From Syncephalastrum monosporum B8922 (taxonomy: Eukaryota; Mucoromycota; Mucoromycetes; Mucorales; Syncephalastraceae): DNA of 64,000 nucleotides. Position 1 is the first letter of the stretch, and every line of letters starts with the position of its first letter. The translations under genes were made by a program, and so were the position numbers. The notes under the pieces are model-generated. The model did no database searches, had not been told where the DNA came from, and saw only the letters and a list, made by a program, of their open reading frames with translations. Location of the stretch: NCBI GenBank assembly GCA_000697355.1, contig JNEN01000968.1:18068-82067 (forward strand), written 5' to 3'. Shown here one piece after another: positions 54,495 to 64,000 of the stretch.

Positions 54495-55285
54495 AATAAA
54501 CCAAGTAATGGGTTCATCCAAAGAGAAATGACAATTGCTTTGTACTTTTTGGTTCAGTTGGTTGGTCTGCGTTCGATCAGGCAAGCGGCTGATCTTGCGG
54601 CGACGAGCAGCCGGCGGCCGCTGATGGGCTGAGTAAACTTCACCGGCGTATAACAAAGACTCCTTATACGGTTCTTGGCCGTTCACACCCGTCGTAGAGC
54701 GTCGTTCCGTATAAGGTAGTGGGTCAAGTCGTGTCCATGACGCAGCTGCGATGGAATGAAGAAGTGGGGCGCGGAACAGTGCCTGTCAGTGGAAGAGGGG
54801 GGTGTTACGAGAAAAAATGATCGTACGTGGGAAAGCGGTCCGTTTCAGAGATATTGACTTATACGATCATTAGTACCAGTGATCGCACGTTTCTGTCTGA
54901 CACGTATGAATAACAAGGTTGACTTTGCGTCCAATGATAAGCAGCTATCACAGATAAGCGCATGCCCTATACCGGCAGAAAAATACCCAAATGCGTTCAA
55001 TTCAACTGATATGCCCTGGATGCGTCTGCGTGTGTGGGGAAGTTCACGCTTGTGTAACCTCCGAGATAATACTACCGTGCCCTTCCCTTTATTATATCGC
55101 TGCGTTATTTTCATTAGCATGTGTGTATCCTGTGCCATGTTCTGGCGATTGCAGCCAGCCATTGATAACACGTCGCCTGCATGACAAGGTTGATCGTCCG
55201 ACACCCATTACGTATAAAGTCGACTCTGTCACATCCAGCATTTCTTTTCTTTTTAGCTCTCTTTCCTCACTCGTCCTGGATTTCC
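54495..55285. other. Intergenic, nothing recognised
   Basis: About 0.8 kb between the kinase and the permease; contains the permease leader. No gene is supported. Confidence 0.5.
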
Positions 55286-57360
55286 ATGACTTCACAAACA
55301 AGCGAAAAGGAAGCAACTGTCACATATACGGACGAGGTCCAGCCAGGAACCGCTGCCGACTATGATACGCAACGTCTAGAGGAGCTCGGCTACAAACAAG
55401 AGTTCGATCGTGAAATCAGTCTATTCGTCCAGGCTGGTTTTGCCTTTTCCACTATGGCTGTCTTGCCAAACTGGTACACTCCTTCACAAATACCAGATCG
55501 ATCGCATTATTTTCTCACACCGATCCGCTCGTTCATCCTACTCTAGGCTGGTTGGTTTTGGTGGCACTATGGCTGCTGGCGGCCCAATGTCCCTTTTCTG
55601 GGGTTTTGTCGTTATTTCGCCCTTTGTCATGTGCATCGCTCTGTCCATGGCTGAGGTTTTTTCGGGTATAATGTTGCATTTGGTCTGCATGCGCTGTATA
55701 ATAACAAGACGCCATTTTTCTTTTTCTGCAGCGTACCCCGTGAACGGTGGTGTCTATTCCTGGTGTTACCTTTTGAGTAGCCCTGAATGGGGTCCGAGTA
55801 CGTTTAATCATTACACAAGATGAACTTTATAGGCTCATTTTCGTCATTTATTCAACAGTGATGGCGTGGTATGGCGGCTACATCTTTGTCGCGGGCATCC
55901 TGGCTACCATCATGACCCTCGCTTACAGCATGGCGGAGTACATCATCTGTATGTGCACACGATGCGTGTGATATGTAGCAGAATAATACTCACATTTTAG
56001 GATAATAGCCATTGCCAATGTCTTGAACACCAATCAGATTGAAAGTCAGGGCGCCTACGTTGGTCTCTACATCATGGCGCTCGTGATTGGCGTCGCCTAC
56101 AATTACCTCGGTCTCAAGTTTTCATCGTACTTGAACAAGTTCATGGGTAATGCAGGCTGCTGCAGCATGCACGTTTTTATTTTTAATATGCATGCTCATC
56201 CGTATCCGTAATAGTGATCTGGGTGGGCATTGGAACCATCATCATAGTCATCTGCATGCCAGGTATGAATGGTATTCATGACCTTTATCATCTTGATCTA
56301 ACACTGCTATATTCAGTCATGGCACCGTCGCATCACACTGCAAAGTGGGCCTTTACCGAATTCACCAACAGCTCCGGCTACGAAAGCTCAGGGCTTGTCT
56401 TTTTCCTTGGTCTCTTACAGGCCGGCTGGTGCTTGATTGGCTATGAGTGCGGTGCTCAGGTCGCTGAAGGCACCAAGCACGCCGATGTCACTGGCCCGCG
56501 CGGTATCATCATCGGTGTCGTCTTTGCCATCATCCAAGGACTTGTCGTCTGCGTGTCGACGCTCTTCTCAATCCAGGACGTGGAGGAACTCCAAAACACA
56601 TCGATGCCGGTCGCGACGCTCTTCCTGCGCTCGACGAATACATCCCTGACCGCGTTCTTCCTCGTCATCCTTTTGCTCGCCCAGTTCGGCTCGATGTGCA
56701 ACTGCTTGCTCGCTGGCGCGCAGATGTTGTGGTCGATGGCCCGTGATGGCTGTATCCCGAACGCACCTTTCTGGTACAAGCTCCACAGCGGTCGCAAAAT
56801 CCCACTGCGCATCCTCATTCTCGAGGCTGTTATCTGCACCATCGTCATTATGCCCGTATGTGTTTTTCTTTCTGTTTATTTTATATATGGCGGCTCACGC
56901 AATAACTTTTTTCTCTAGTCGTTTGGCAGCTCCGTCTACTGGTCTGCTATTATGAGCACGGCTGTCGTCGCCATCAACGTCGCCTATGGTCTGCCTTACT
57001 TTTGTCGCTTGATGTGGAAGCGCGGCGATATGGCCAAGGTACCTTTTAGCTACTTTTTCTTTCCTTTCATGCCACTCATCACAAGAAACCTCCCGCTTTA
57101 TTTCTTTTTCACAGGGTCCCTTTAGTCTTGGTCGATTCAGCATGCCTATCAATGCCATTGCCGTGTTGTGGATCATGTTCTTTGGCATCATTCTCTGCTT
57201 CCCCAGCGTCAGCCCAGTCGACCCTGAGACCATGAACTGGGCTTGCCTTATGCTGGGCGCCACCATCATTTTCGCTACCGTCTTTTGGTTCGCCTTTGGT
57301 CGCAAATCCTATAAAGGACCTGTGCAGACGATCGAACACGGCGACGCCGATCTCAAATAA
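55286..57360 (+). CDS. APC-family amino acid/GABA/choline permease
   Basis: Nine exons: 55286-55473, 55547-55665, 55732-55797, 55859-55948, 56009-56146, 56215-56262, 56317-56855, 56919-57038 and 57115-57360, giving 517 residues and about 12 membrane segments. Family landmarks are EISLFVQAGFAFSTMAV, GFGGTMAAGGPMSLFWGFVV, SMAEVFSAYPVNGGVYSWCY, WCLIGYECGAQVAEGTKHA and FGSMCNCLLAGAQMLWSMARDG. This is the fungal ACT branch (Uga4, Hnm1, Bio5 type). The substrate cannot be read from sequence: GABA, choline, polyamines or other amines are candidates. Two acceptors stand 8 nt apart before exon 5 (TTTTAG and ATAATAG). Only the second keeps the frame; the first creates an immediate TGA. Confidence 0.9.
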
Positions 57361-57801
57361 CCCTTTTGTAAATCAACACTACGTAGTCTTCTTGCACAGG
57401 AGAAATCCTGTACTTGTATATCTATTCAACAAACATAATCTTAGTACATAAAAGTCAATATATATCAGACATGGTATACATTATGTGGGCAGGCTTCTTC
57501 ATCAGCCCTTATGCATTATAGTATTTATTTCTAGACAACGAAGAGCGCGCCTTATCATCCTCATTGCGCGAGCCTTAAATTTTCTGAAAGGTCTCCCAGG
57601 ACATGGTATGTTTTCATGCTAAACATCAAATGATGTCTGTTTTCCCTTGCCGAAACTGCGCGCACCATTTCGGAAAGCCAATGCTCTGACGCATACCATC
57701 CTATTTTCTGCAAGAAGCGTTGTGGACCCGAAAACAAGACAAACGCGGTTTACACGATATATAAGCTGGGTGTTTATTGCAGCGAATGATGAGAATGAGA
57801 T
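57361..57801. other. Convergent intergenic region
   Basis: About 440 bp between the stop codons of the permease and the phosphatase; 3' UTR sequence only. Confidence 0.5.
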
Positions 57802-58501
57802 CTAAGGAGATGCCGTGTCTCTATATCCAACATGACCCGCATGGCTAGCGTCTATCGGATGTTTCTTGATCCAGGCAAGGTAGGCGGGGTGGTGGGGATC
57901 GAATTCAAAGTCCATTTCTCTGTAAAGGCGCAGCTGATCCATGAAACCGGGATTGGGGTTGACGAACGGGCGTTTCTGCTTGATGACGGACAGAGCTTGT
58001 TTGGGGTGTATCCTCCGCTGGTGCATCAGATACGCGGCTACCACCGTCGGGCTGCGGGACACGCCTGCGAGGCAGTGCACGAGAATGCGTTGATCGGATG
58101 AGAGCGCGTCCTCGATAAAGGCGTTCGTGCTGGGAAAGTGGTGGATGATATTGGCCTCCGGGTTATCAGCGATAGGCACGATCTAAGCATGTGGTAAGTG
58201 CGATAGAAAGGCACCTGGAGCACAGTATTACCTTGTGCGTAAACTGGTCTGCAGGGTATTGGTGGGTGAAGTGACCCAAGGAGAGAATGACGGTTATGCG
58301 GTTCTTGTGGAGGAATGGCAAGTCCTCGCATGCTTTGAATCCGCCAATCCATACGTTGGGGAGGACCTCCTGAGCGAAGCTGGTGATGAGAATGCCACCG
58401 GGTTGGCCGTCGGGTCCAGACTCAAGCGCTTCGTAGAGGTGCGTTTGGTCGTCCAAGGGGTGACGTTCCATACTCTTCACGCATGGGCCAGAGACAGGCA
58501 T
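57802..58501 (-). CDS. Dual-specificity protein phosphatase
   Basis: Exons 58501-58232 and 58182-57802 give 216 residues. The catalytic P-loop is ILVHCLAGVSRSPTVVAAYLM with Cys about 128 and Arg about 134. The general-acid loop is expected in the segment beginning VPIADNPEANI. N-terminal EVLPNVWIGGFKACEDLPFL and ITVILSLG, and C-terminal KRPFVNPNPGFMDQLRLYREM, complete a standard atypical DUSP/VHR-like domain. The domain accounts for nearly all of the protein, with no extra targeting module. It resembles fungal Yvh1/DUSP12-type N-terminal domains, but no zinc-binding C-terminus is present. Substrate unknown. Confidence 0.9.
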
Positions 58502-59061
58502 TGTCTATGCCGCCCCCACCAAGAAAATATGGAAAATTAGAATCAGCTTACCCAATCATATGCCCTCTATCCATTTACCTGCCTCCATCCGCACGTCCTA
58601 CTGCTGATTGTTCATACATAGTCAACTGTTAACGAGAGGACTCTCACAGAGTAATTTATGACTTTTTATTCTCCCCCCCCCCCGCCCGGGCCAGCGCATG
58701 CCCGTGTACACACAGACTTCATTGCAGAAACAGCCCTGAGCAACGTAAGGGGCTCACGACCACCTTTCTTTGCGTGGCAACCAATAAGAAGCAGAGTATA
58801 GCTCAATGGACTTTGAACGCTGCCACTTTACCCCTGATAGAGTAGAATGAACTTCTTTGTTATTCTTGGTATTTTATGTTATACTTTCATTCTTCTGTAC
58901 TTGTCTATAACAAAGCCTCAGTCACCCACTAGCCTATCAGCAATGAGGAAATGCTCAATGGAAGCTGCTGCTCTCATTATATAAATCGGCCATGATAGGC
59001 GAGAGCATCTGTCATCGTCAGTATAGCTCAAACGGACGTTATGAAAGGTGATCAGGTATAG
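58502..59061. other. Intergenic with polyC tract and TATA box
   Basis: About 560 bp. A C run (12 or more) occurs at about 58673-58684. A TATATAAAT element at 58978-58986 points toward the gene starting near 59062. Confidence 0.55.
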
Positions 59062-59658
59062 ATGGATAACGGCACCCCTTCCCACAGGACAAACAAAAGA
59101 GTACTGATAGCCCTACGGTACAATCATATAGTCAGTTCAGCTCCCATATGGAGCATTTCTAAAGGAGATCCGAGGTTTGCTTGACCTTATAACTCTCCTG
59201 ACACTCATGCAGAGCGGAATTCTGATCCTGAAACCGCCCCATATTACATGGAAGATATTTGAACACCTTGTGAGGCTGCAACACTGCCATTGGGGCCCCA
59301 AGGATACGTCTCAACTTCGGAAAAAAGTCAATGGGGTGGCGACAGAGGTGCTCAAAGACATAGCGGATCAGCATCATCTGGACTTCAAAGTGCACACGCT
59401 AAGAGACATGAAAAAGCGAGTGAGCGGTCCATTAAAGAAGGCCATCGAGCGGATTGACGAGGAAACGCAGAAACTCTTACCGAATGTCATCTTTGTCAAC
59501 AGCTGGTTTGCCCAACACATCATAAGCCGTCGCTGGGCAGGACTGCGCAAGGATGCTCGAGAGGTATGTATAGAGTGCTTCGACGCTTGATGCATGATGA
59601 TATTGCTGTACATTTATACTCATATCAGTTCTTCGACTTCATCATTAGGGACGGCTGA
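59062..59658 (+). CDS. Unrecognised family protein, member A
   Basis: Tentative exons 59062-59100, 59141-59563 and 59629-59658 give 163 residues. The second intron (GTATGT...ATATCAG, 65 nt) is convincing; the first (40 nt) is short, and the N-terminus is uncertain. The core (about residues 40-150) reads PHITWKIFEHLVRLQHCHW, KKVNGVATEVLKDIADQ, TLRDMKKRVSGPLKKAIERI, VIFVNSWFAQHIISRRWAGL. It has no Cys motif, membrane helix or signal peptide and is strongly helical and basic. It appears distantly related to the gene at 61320-62443: both share the W-L-LV, HW, V-DI, TLR-V, F-W-A-I-W pattern. A TATA box 75-80 bp upstream supports expression. Function unknown. Confidence 0.5.
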
Positions 59659-61319
59659 ATGTATGATGTCTACACGAGCTACACTATATAGACGGGAGAT
59701 AATAAGAATACATACATATGCGCTTAGAAATATCAGCGAGAAGCTATGCTATCCCCATTTTTCAAGAACCAAATGGAAATTCTCCTCCAAAGTCACTGAC
59801 CCTTACTTTTATTCATTGCCAATCTATCCCTTCTGTTTTTGAGGAAAAAGTGTGCCCAGTACATCCTAATTATCTTTACAGACAGTGGATAGAAACATTT
59901 TGCATGCATAGAATACGAAAACATGCGACATTTGCATGACTAATATCTCACGTTAGCAACTTGGACATTCTCGCACCGGGTGCTAAAGTAAACATGCTTG
60001 AAAGTTTACTGGTTTCCAGGCATGAAACTTCACGAAAAGACGTTAGATTTCTTACGAGCAGGTACCAAATACGTATACAGTCACGAATAGTGGGTCTCAT
60101 GTTAACATCTCGAGGACACCAGGGATGAAGAAATATATATAAGCCTTTCGTGGCATAAGAAGAGGCCGCCTGGGAACGCGGCGACAACGAACTTACAACG
60201 AAGACGTACTACCAATAGCCTTCGATTTCTGAAAATTGTGTCAAAAAAGTAACAACAGTAGATAGGAATACTCACTTTCTTTTTCTTCCAATGCCTACAA
60301 CCTCAGACGAGCCGAGACTCTTCATGACACTCTGCGGCACGATGAGCCTGACGGAATGTCGTGTTTTCCCGTTTGAACCTCACAAATTAGGAGTTCAGTG
60401 GTCGAAGGAAAATTCAGTCCATCCTAATCCACTGTAAAATGCATCATCGAAGGGTCGGACGGACATACAGTACACGTAGTATGCCTTGTGGACTCCATCA
60501 TTATTATCTCTCCTGTCCAATTATGCCGATTTCAGTAGATTCGAAATGTAAGGGTGCCAGGCAGCAATGTTTATGCCATCTGCTGCGGTGAGTTGTTATG
60601 CAATAGCACAATCGTTTATCCCTCCCCGATGGTTCCGAGTGTGAGCTTTCCCCAATGGATTCAGGCGACAGGGCAGTCTGATCGCGGAAGGTCATTCGAT
60701 TGGATGTTTTATTATGCACGTTAAACCATAGGCACGAGTTTACCGATGTGGGCTTGCCTGCATGATCCACGCGATAAGGTTCGTAAAGCAAGGAATATGA
60801 ACAAAAATGTTTTGTCAGATTAAACCTTCTAAAAGAATGTGTTGTATATCGCCGAAGGGTTGTTGAATTCCCAAGAGTTGGGTTAATTCCATACTCAAGA
60901 AGACTGGAACTTGGGTCGCTTTATCATGGGGTGCTTTCTGCAATCATGCACCATGCACAGTAGACTTGCGAACATTTGTGCAACCTGTCTGTAACATGTC
61001 TTTGACATGTCAAAGTTCACAAGCGAAGAACACGTAATACAATGCTGGTGAGCGACCCGATCACACAATCGTGGCTAAAAGAATACGAGATACGTATCAT
61101 TGAAGGATTCCACCTTGGTTTACCGCTGCCGTTTCTACAATCACATGCAATACCATGTAGCATAATCGTGCACGTAGAGACAGAAATCCCAAATTTTAAA
61201 AGAATGGTCCCAGGTCAGATGGCCTGCATACGTTCACCACACGATCTCGGGGTCTGATAATCATAACTCTTCTTCGTTTATTTTTTTTCTCTCCGTTTCA
61301 TCCTTTGACCTCTTTCATC
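59659..61319. other. Long intergenic interval
   Basis: About 1.66 kb, AT-rich, without a supportable gene. A 16-bp perfect palindrome (CTTTGACATGTCAAAG) lies at 61000-61015, about 300 bp before the next start codon, and may be a regulator site. Confidence 0.5.
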
Positions 61320-62443
61320 ATGACTCAAGACAGTATCGCTGAACAACGAGATATACCGATTGAGCATCACGGCCTTGCAAAGAGCGATGTGATTCAAGAC
61401 CTCAACAAAGAGGTGGACAGGATGAAAGACCAGGTGGCACGACTGACGACCCGACTTGAAAGAAGTGAAGCAGAGATCCGGCGGCTTCGTAAAGAAAATT
61501 GTGCAGCTTCGTCAGCGTCCGGCACCTTTGGAGAAAAGTTAGAACGACGAAGTACGCCGCCGTCGGCCAAAGCGCATCAGACACGATCCACCCAAACGAA
61601 ACAGGGCAAAGCGTATGGCCGTGGTCATCGCTTGACAATGGTGAATGGGCGATACGCTGGCATGCACCATCATCCCCAGTGGAGGTCTCTGGCGCGCAGT
61701 ATCCCTCAAACCGGCAGGAATCTTAACTGGGAAACGCTCCACAAATTGGTCGTGTCTCATTTTGATCCCCACTGGCCCAAAGCCAGAACGCAAGCTTTCA
61801 AACAAGCAGGGGGCGAGATGGCTATTGATGTGTGTTACGACATTCAACAAGACAGTAAAGATGCCCGAGGGACGTGGACAACGTTACGCAAACGCGTGCG
61901 ATTGGAGGCCATTCAGAAATTCGAGGACCTCTGTGCCGATCATTTTCCTCTCGAGCTGTTTGCCGACGCGTGGGCCGCCAAGCAGATCTTGACCTACACG
62001 TGGAACAACATGCGGCCCAAGAAGAACAACACATCCTCAGAATCTGACAGTAATGAAGGTACATCTTGTCTCATGCGTATCGTCTTTATGTTTTTGTTGC
62101 TCGTGTATTTGAGTAAAGTATATATGGTCATGCTTCTGCGTTATAGAGAAAGGTTCCGTTCGGTGCGTGGCAACCAGTCCCACTAAGCAGTCAAGATCAC
62201 TGTAAGTTGATATTCAGATAATATCATGCTTGTCAATTGATCTCACCTTCTCCTCTGTTAAGTCTCCCGCCGCCTTCACTCGCTGATTCTCCGACTGTCG
62301 TCGCGCCGTCGCCTTGGATTCGGTCGTCGTCTTTTCCGCTGCCTCCTATGCTCTACCGGGACAGGGCATCCAAGATGCTCATCCGTGTTAGCGACAATGG
62401 TAAAGTCGATGTGAATCGTATCGCGAGTAATCATAGCGATTGA
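61320..62443 (+). CDS. Unrecognised coiled-coil protein, member B of the same family
   Basis: Exons 61320-62058, 62147-62201 and 62263-62443 give 324 residues; all joins are in frame. Residues 20-65 form a coiled coil (VIQDLNKEVDRMKDQVARLT, RLERSEAEIRRLRKEN). A basic linker follows (KQGKAYGRGHRLTMVNGRY), then a helical domain of about 100 residues: NWETLHKLVVSHFDPHWPKA, EMAIDVCYDIQQD, TWTTLRKRVRLEAIQKFEDL, LFADAWAAKQILTYTWNNMR. A Pro/Ser tail ends in RDRASKMLIRVSDNGKVDVN. The helical domain aligns with the neighbour at 59062-59658. Dimerisation through the coiled coil plus a basic helical domain suggests nucleic-acid binding. A distant BEN-like fold is one hypothesis to test. No name can be given. 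Confidence 0.65.
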
Positions 62444-62988
62444 AAGGAGTGCGCAATCAGTACCTCTCCACCAAGTTACGTCTTCTCCACTTCCCGCATT
62501 ATGCTACAGGTGGAATAAATGTCTTCTTTGCTTTTGCGGAGCTACAACTTGTCTGGGTGAAAATGCGCACGACCCCCACAAGAAAATTGACAGAGTCCGG
62601 AATGGTTCGGAAAAGGCACGTGTTAGCGACAACCTTGAAGTGGAATGAAATAGTGTTCCATGATGCAGCTATTATGGAAGAAAATTTGTTTAGGAGCACG
62701 TTGCGAGTGTGATAGGCAGAAAATCTTCCGAGACCCATATTGGGCTATTATGCCCTGCATCGACTGAACAAGACTCACTTTTTCCAACATGCTTCGAATA
62801 TCCGATTGGTCCATCCCAGGATGACCGACCGTAAGACCGTTGCACCAATGATCGACTCTTTTTTATTTTTGTGTGTCGGTATTGTGTGGGGATGTCTTTA
62901 TAACACCTCTCTCCTTTTCTTATCTCTTGTTTAGGAGCGCAACGGCATCGACAACGACAACAACTTCAGGTGTCATCATAAAACTACC
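62444..62988. other. Intergenic, promoter of the carrier gene
   Basis: About 545 bp; no gene supported. It has T-rich and CT-rich patches before the ATG at 62989. A leader intron is possible, because TTTAG occurs at about 62931-62935. Confidence 0.5.
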
Positions 62989-64000
62989 ATGGCGGCTCGA
63001 ATACCACGAACCACCACACCATCGACTCCCTCTCCTCCAACGCCCTTTTGGTTTGGCGGTGCAGCTTCATGCGTGGCAACCCTCGTGTCGCATCCATTCG
63101 ACCTCACCAAAGTACGGCTGCAGACCCTGACAGGAAACAGCCCTCCTCGCCATTGGCTCCATTTAGGACCCAACTCCATGATCAGCATCATGTGGAAGAT
63201 CGTCCGCACCGAAGGGCCTAGCGCCCTCTACAGCGGTCTATCAGCCAGTCTATTGCGGCAAGGCACCTATTCCACCATTCGGTTTGGCTTGTATGAAAAA
63301 TTCAAATATGTGGTGGCGAAGGACGAGAGTAAGTGGCAGCGCTAAGGTCGGAATGAATGGAAGTGGGAGGCTTATTATTGTTTGTTATTTTATCACCATT
63401 ATAATTAGAACCCACCTTTGGTCAGCTACTGTTTTGTTCCACCGCAGCAGGCATTCTTGGCGGCGCCTCTGGTAATCCAAGCGACGTCGTCAACGTCCGC
63501 ATGCAGAACGACGGCCAGCTGCCTCCCGCTCAGCGACGCAACTATAAGAATGCGATAGACGGCATGCTGCGTATATGTCGGGACGAAGGCCCAGGCGTTC
63601 TGTTAAAGGGGCTGGGCTGGAGTACAAACCGCGCTGTCATCATGACCGTATCTCAAATGACGAGTTACGATCTCTTTAAAGACCTCCTTCTTGGCCCTCT
63701 CAAGTGTCACGACGGCTGGACTACCCATTTTGGTGCCAGTCTGCTTGCGGTAAGACCAAAGGAGCCGTTCATGCGCCACGTTATTCATGCAAAGTCATCC
63801 TTTAGGCTCTTGTGGCAACGACGGCATGCTCACCCCTAGATGTCATAAAGACACGAATCATGGCTGCAGCTGCCAACACTGATAAACGGATCCCGGCTCT
63901 GACAATCATACGCCATATGCATCGTACAGAAGGCCTCTCCTCTTTCTTCAAGGGCTGGACTCCTGCCTTCATCCGACTCGGCCCTCAGACTATTGTTACC
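62989..64000 (+). CDS. DIC1: Mitochondrial dicarboxylate carrier (3' end outside window)
   Basis: Exons 62989-63328, 63409-63749 and 63806 to beyond the window end. The readable protein carries mitochondrial-carrier repeats with the signatures SHPFDLTKVRLQT, GNPSDVVNVRMQND and SPLDVIKTRIM, each preceded by a membrane helix. Matching second-half motifs include EGPSALYSGLSASLLRQGTYSTIRFGLYE, EGPGVLLKGLGWSTNRAVIMTVSQMTSYD and EGLSSFFKGWTPAFIRLGPQT. The NVRMQNDG and RLGPQT segments are typical of Dic1/SLC25A10, which exchanges malate or succinate for phosphate at the inner membrane. The first repeat starts about 20 residues in, so the N-terminus is complete. The stop codon lies to the right of the window, within about 20 codons by family length. 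Confidence 0.9.

Noticed and set aside
61305..61319. An earlier TTG start for the coiled-coil orphan.
   Set aside because: The ATG at 61320 follows a pyrimidine-rich leader and is the first true start codon; nuclear fungal genes rarely start at TTG.
62440..62712. A 90-codon frame between the coiled-coil orphan and the carrier.
   Set aside because: Overlaps the end of the orphan gene and its downstream sequence, with no conserved features.
1..64000. Search for tRNA, rRNA, CRISPR arrays and bacterial-type operons.
   Set aside because: No B-box-like GGTTCGAATCC with matching cloverleaf arms, no repeat-spacer array and no polycistronic layout was found by eye. A covariance-model scan would be needed to exclude small RNAs.

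Overview
The window is a gene-dense piece of a fungal nuclear chromosome. Most genes carry several short spliceosomal introns of about 45-110 nt with GTAAGT-type donors and TAG/CAG acceptors. There are CT-rich promoters, TATA boxes on some genes, and many glutamine and proline runs. An HSPA12-type Hsp70, a CDK12-like kinase with an RS domain, short introns and small secreted double-psi proteins all suit an early-diverging filamentous fungus. My best guess is Mucoromycota, probably Mucorales, but the genus cannot be named from this sequence. I saw no bacterial genes, plasmid features, CRISPR array, rRNA or clear tRNA, and no intact transposon.

Layout. 0-5.5 kb: a mitochondrial CX9C protein (Cmc4, cut at the left edge), two tandem paralogous secreted double-psi beta-barrel proteins, and a SnoaL/NTF2-like DUF1348 protein. 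6.5-12.3 kb: a small acidic orphan, a CUE-CCCH-Smr protein related to the no-go-decay nuclease Cue2/N4BP2, the proteasome chaperone Nas6/gankyrin, and a second acidic polyQ orphan. 13.7-20 kb: ribosomal protein uL6 (RPL9), an HSPA12-type Hsp70, and Rsm22/METTL17. 20-23 kb: a gene-poor stretch with a decayed-looking block, then a small voltage-sensor-only membrane protein. 23.3-26.6 kb: NAD-dependent glutamate dehydrogenase.

28.5-36.7 kb: an EBP1/PA2G4-like protein, a CsbD-like protein, a DUF4112 membrane protein, a small orphan, and TAF10. 36.9-40.8 kb: a bZIP factor sharing a divergent promoter with TAF10, an Imo32/ABHD11-type hydrolase, and an AT-hook protein. 43.3-50.9 kb: a proline-rich CaaX-box protein, a small secreted protein, zuotin, ethanolamine kinase, and V-ATPase subunit G. 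52-58.5 kb: a CTDK-I/CDK12 kinase, an amino-acid/choline-type permease, and a dual-specificity phosphatase. 59-62.4 kb: two genes that look like distant paralogs of an unrecognised family. The right edge cuts a mitochondrial dicarboxylate carrier.

Most genes are housekeeping (translation quality control, proteasome assembly, mitochondria, nitrogen and lipid metabolism, transcription), with no sign of a co-transcribed pathway cluster. The interest lies in the orphan families, the voltage-sensor-only protein, a coding exon consisting only of ATG, several microexons, one GC-AG intron, and three unexplained intergenic blocks. Exon boundaries were read by eye from splice consensus plus frame continuity. 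They are inferred, not shown by transcripts.
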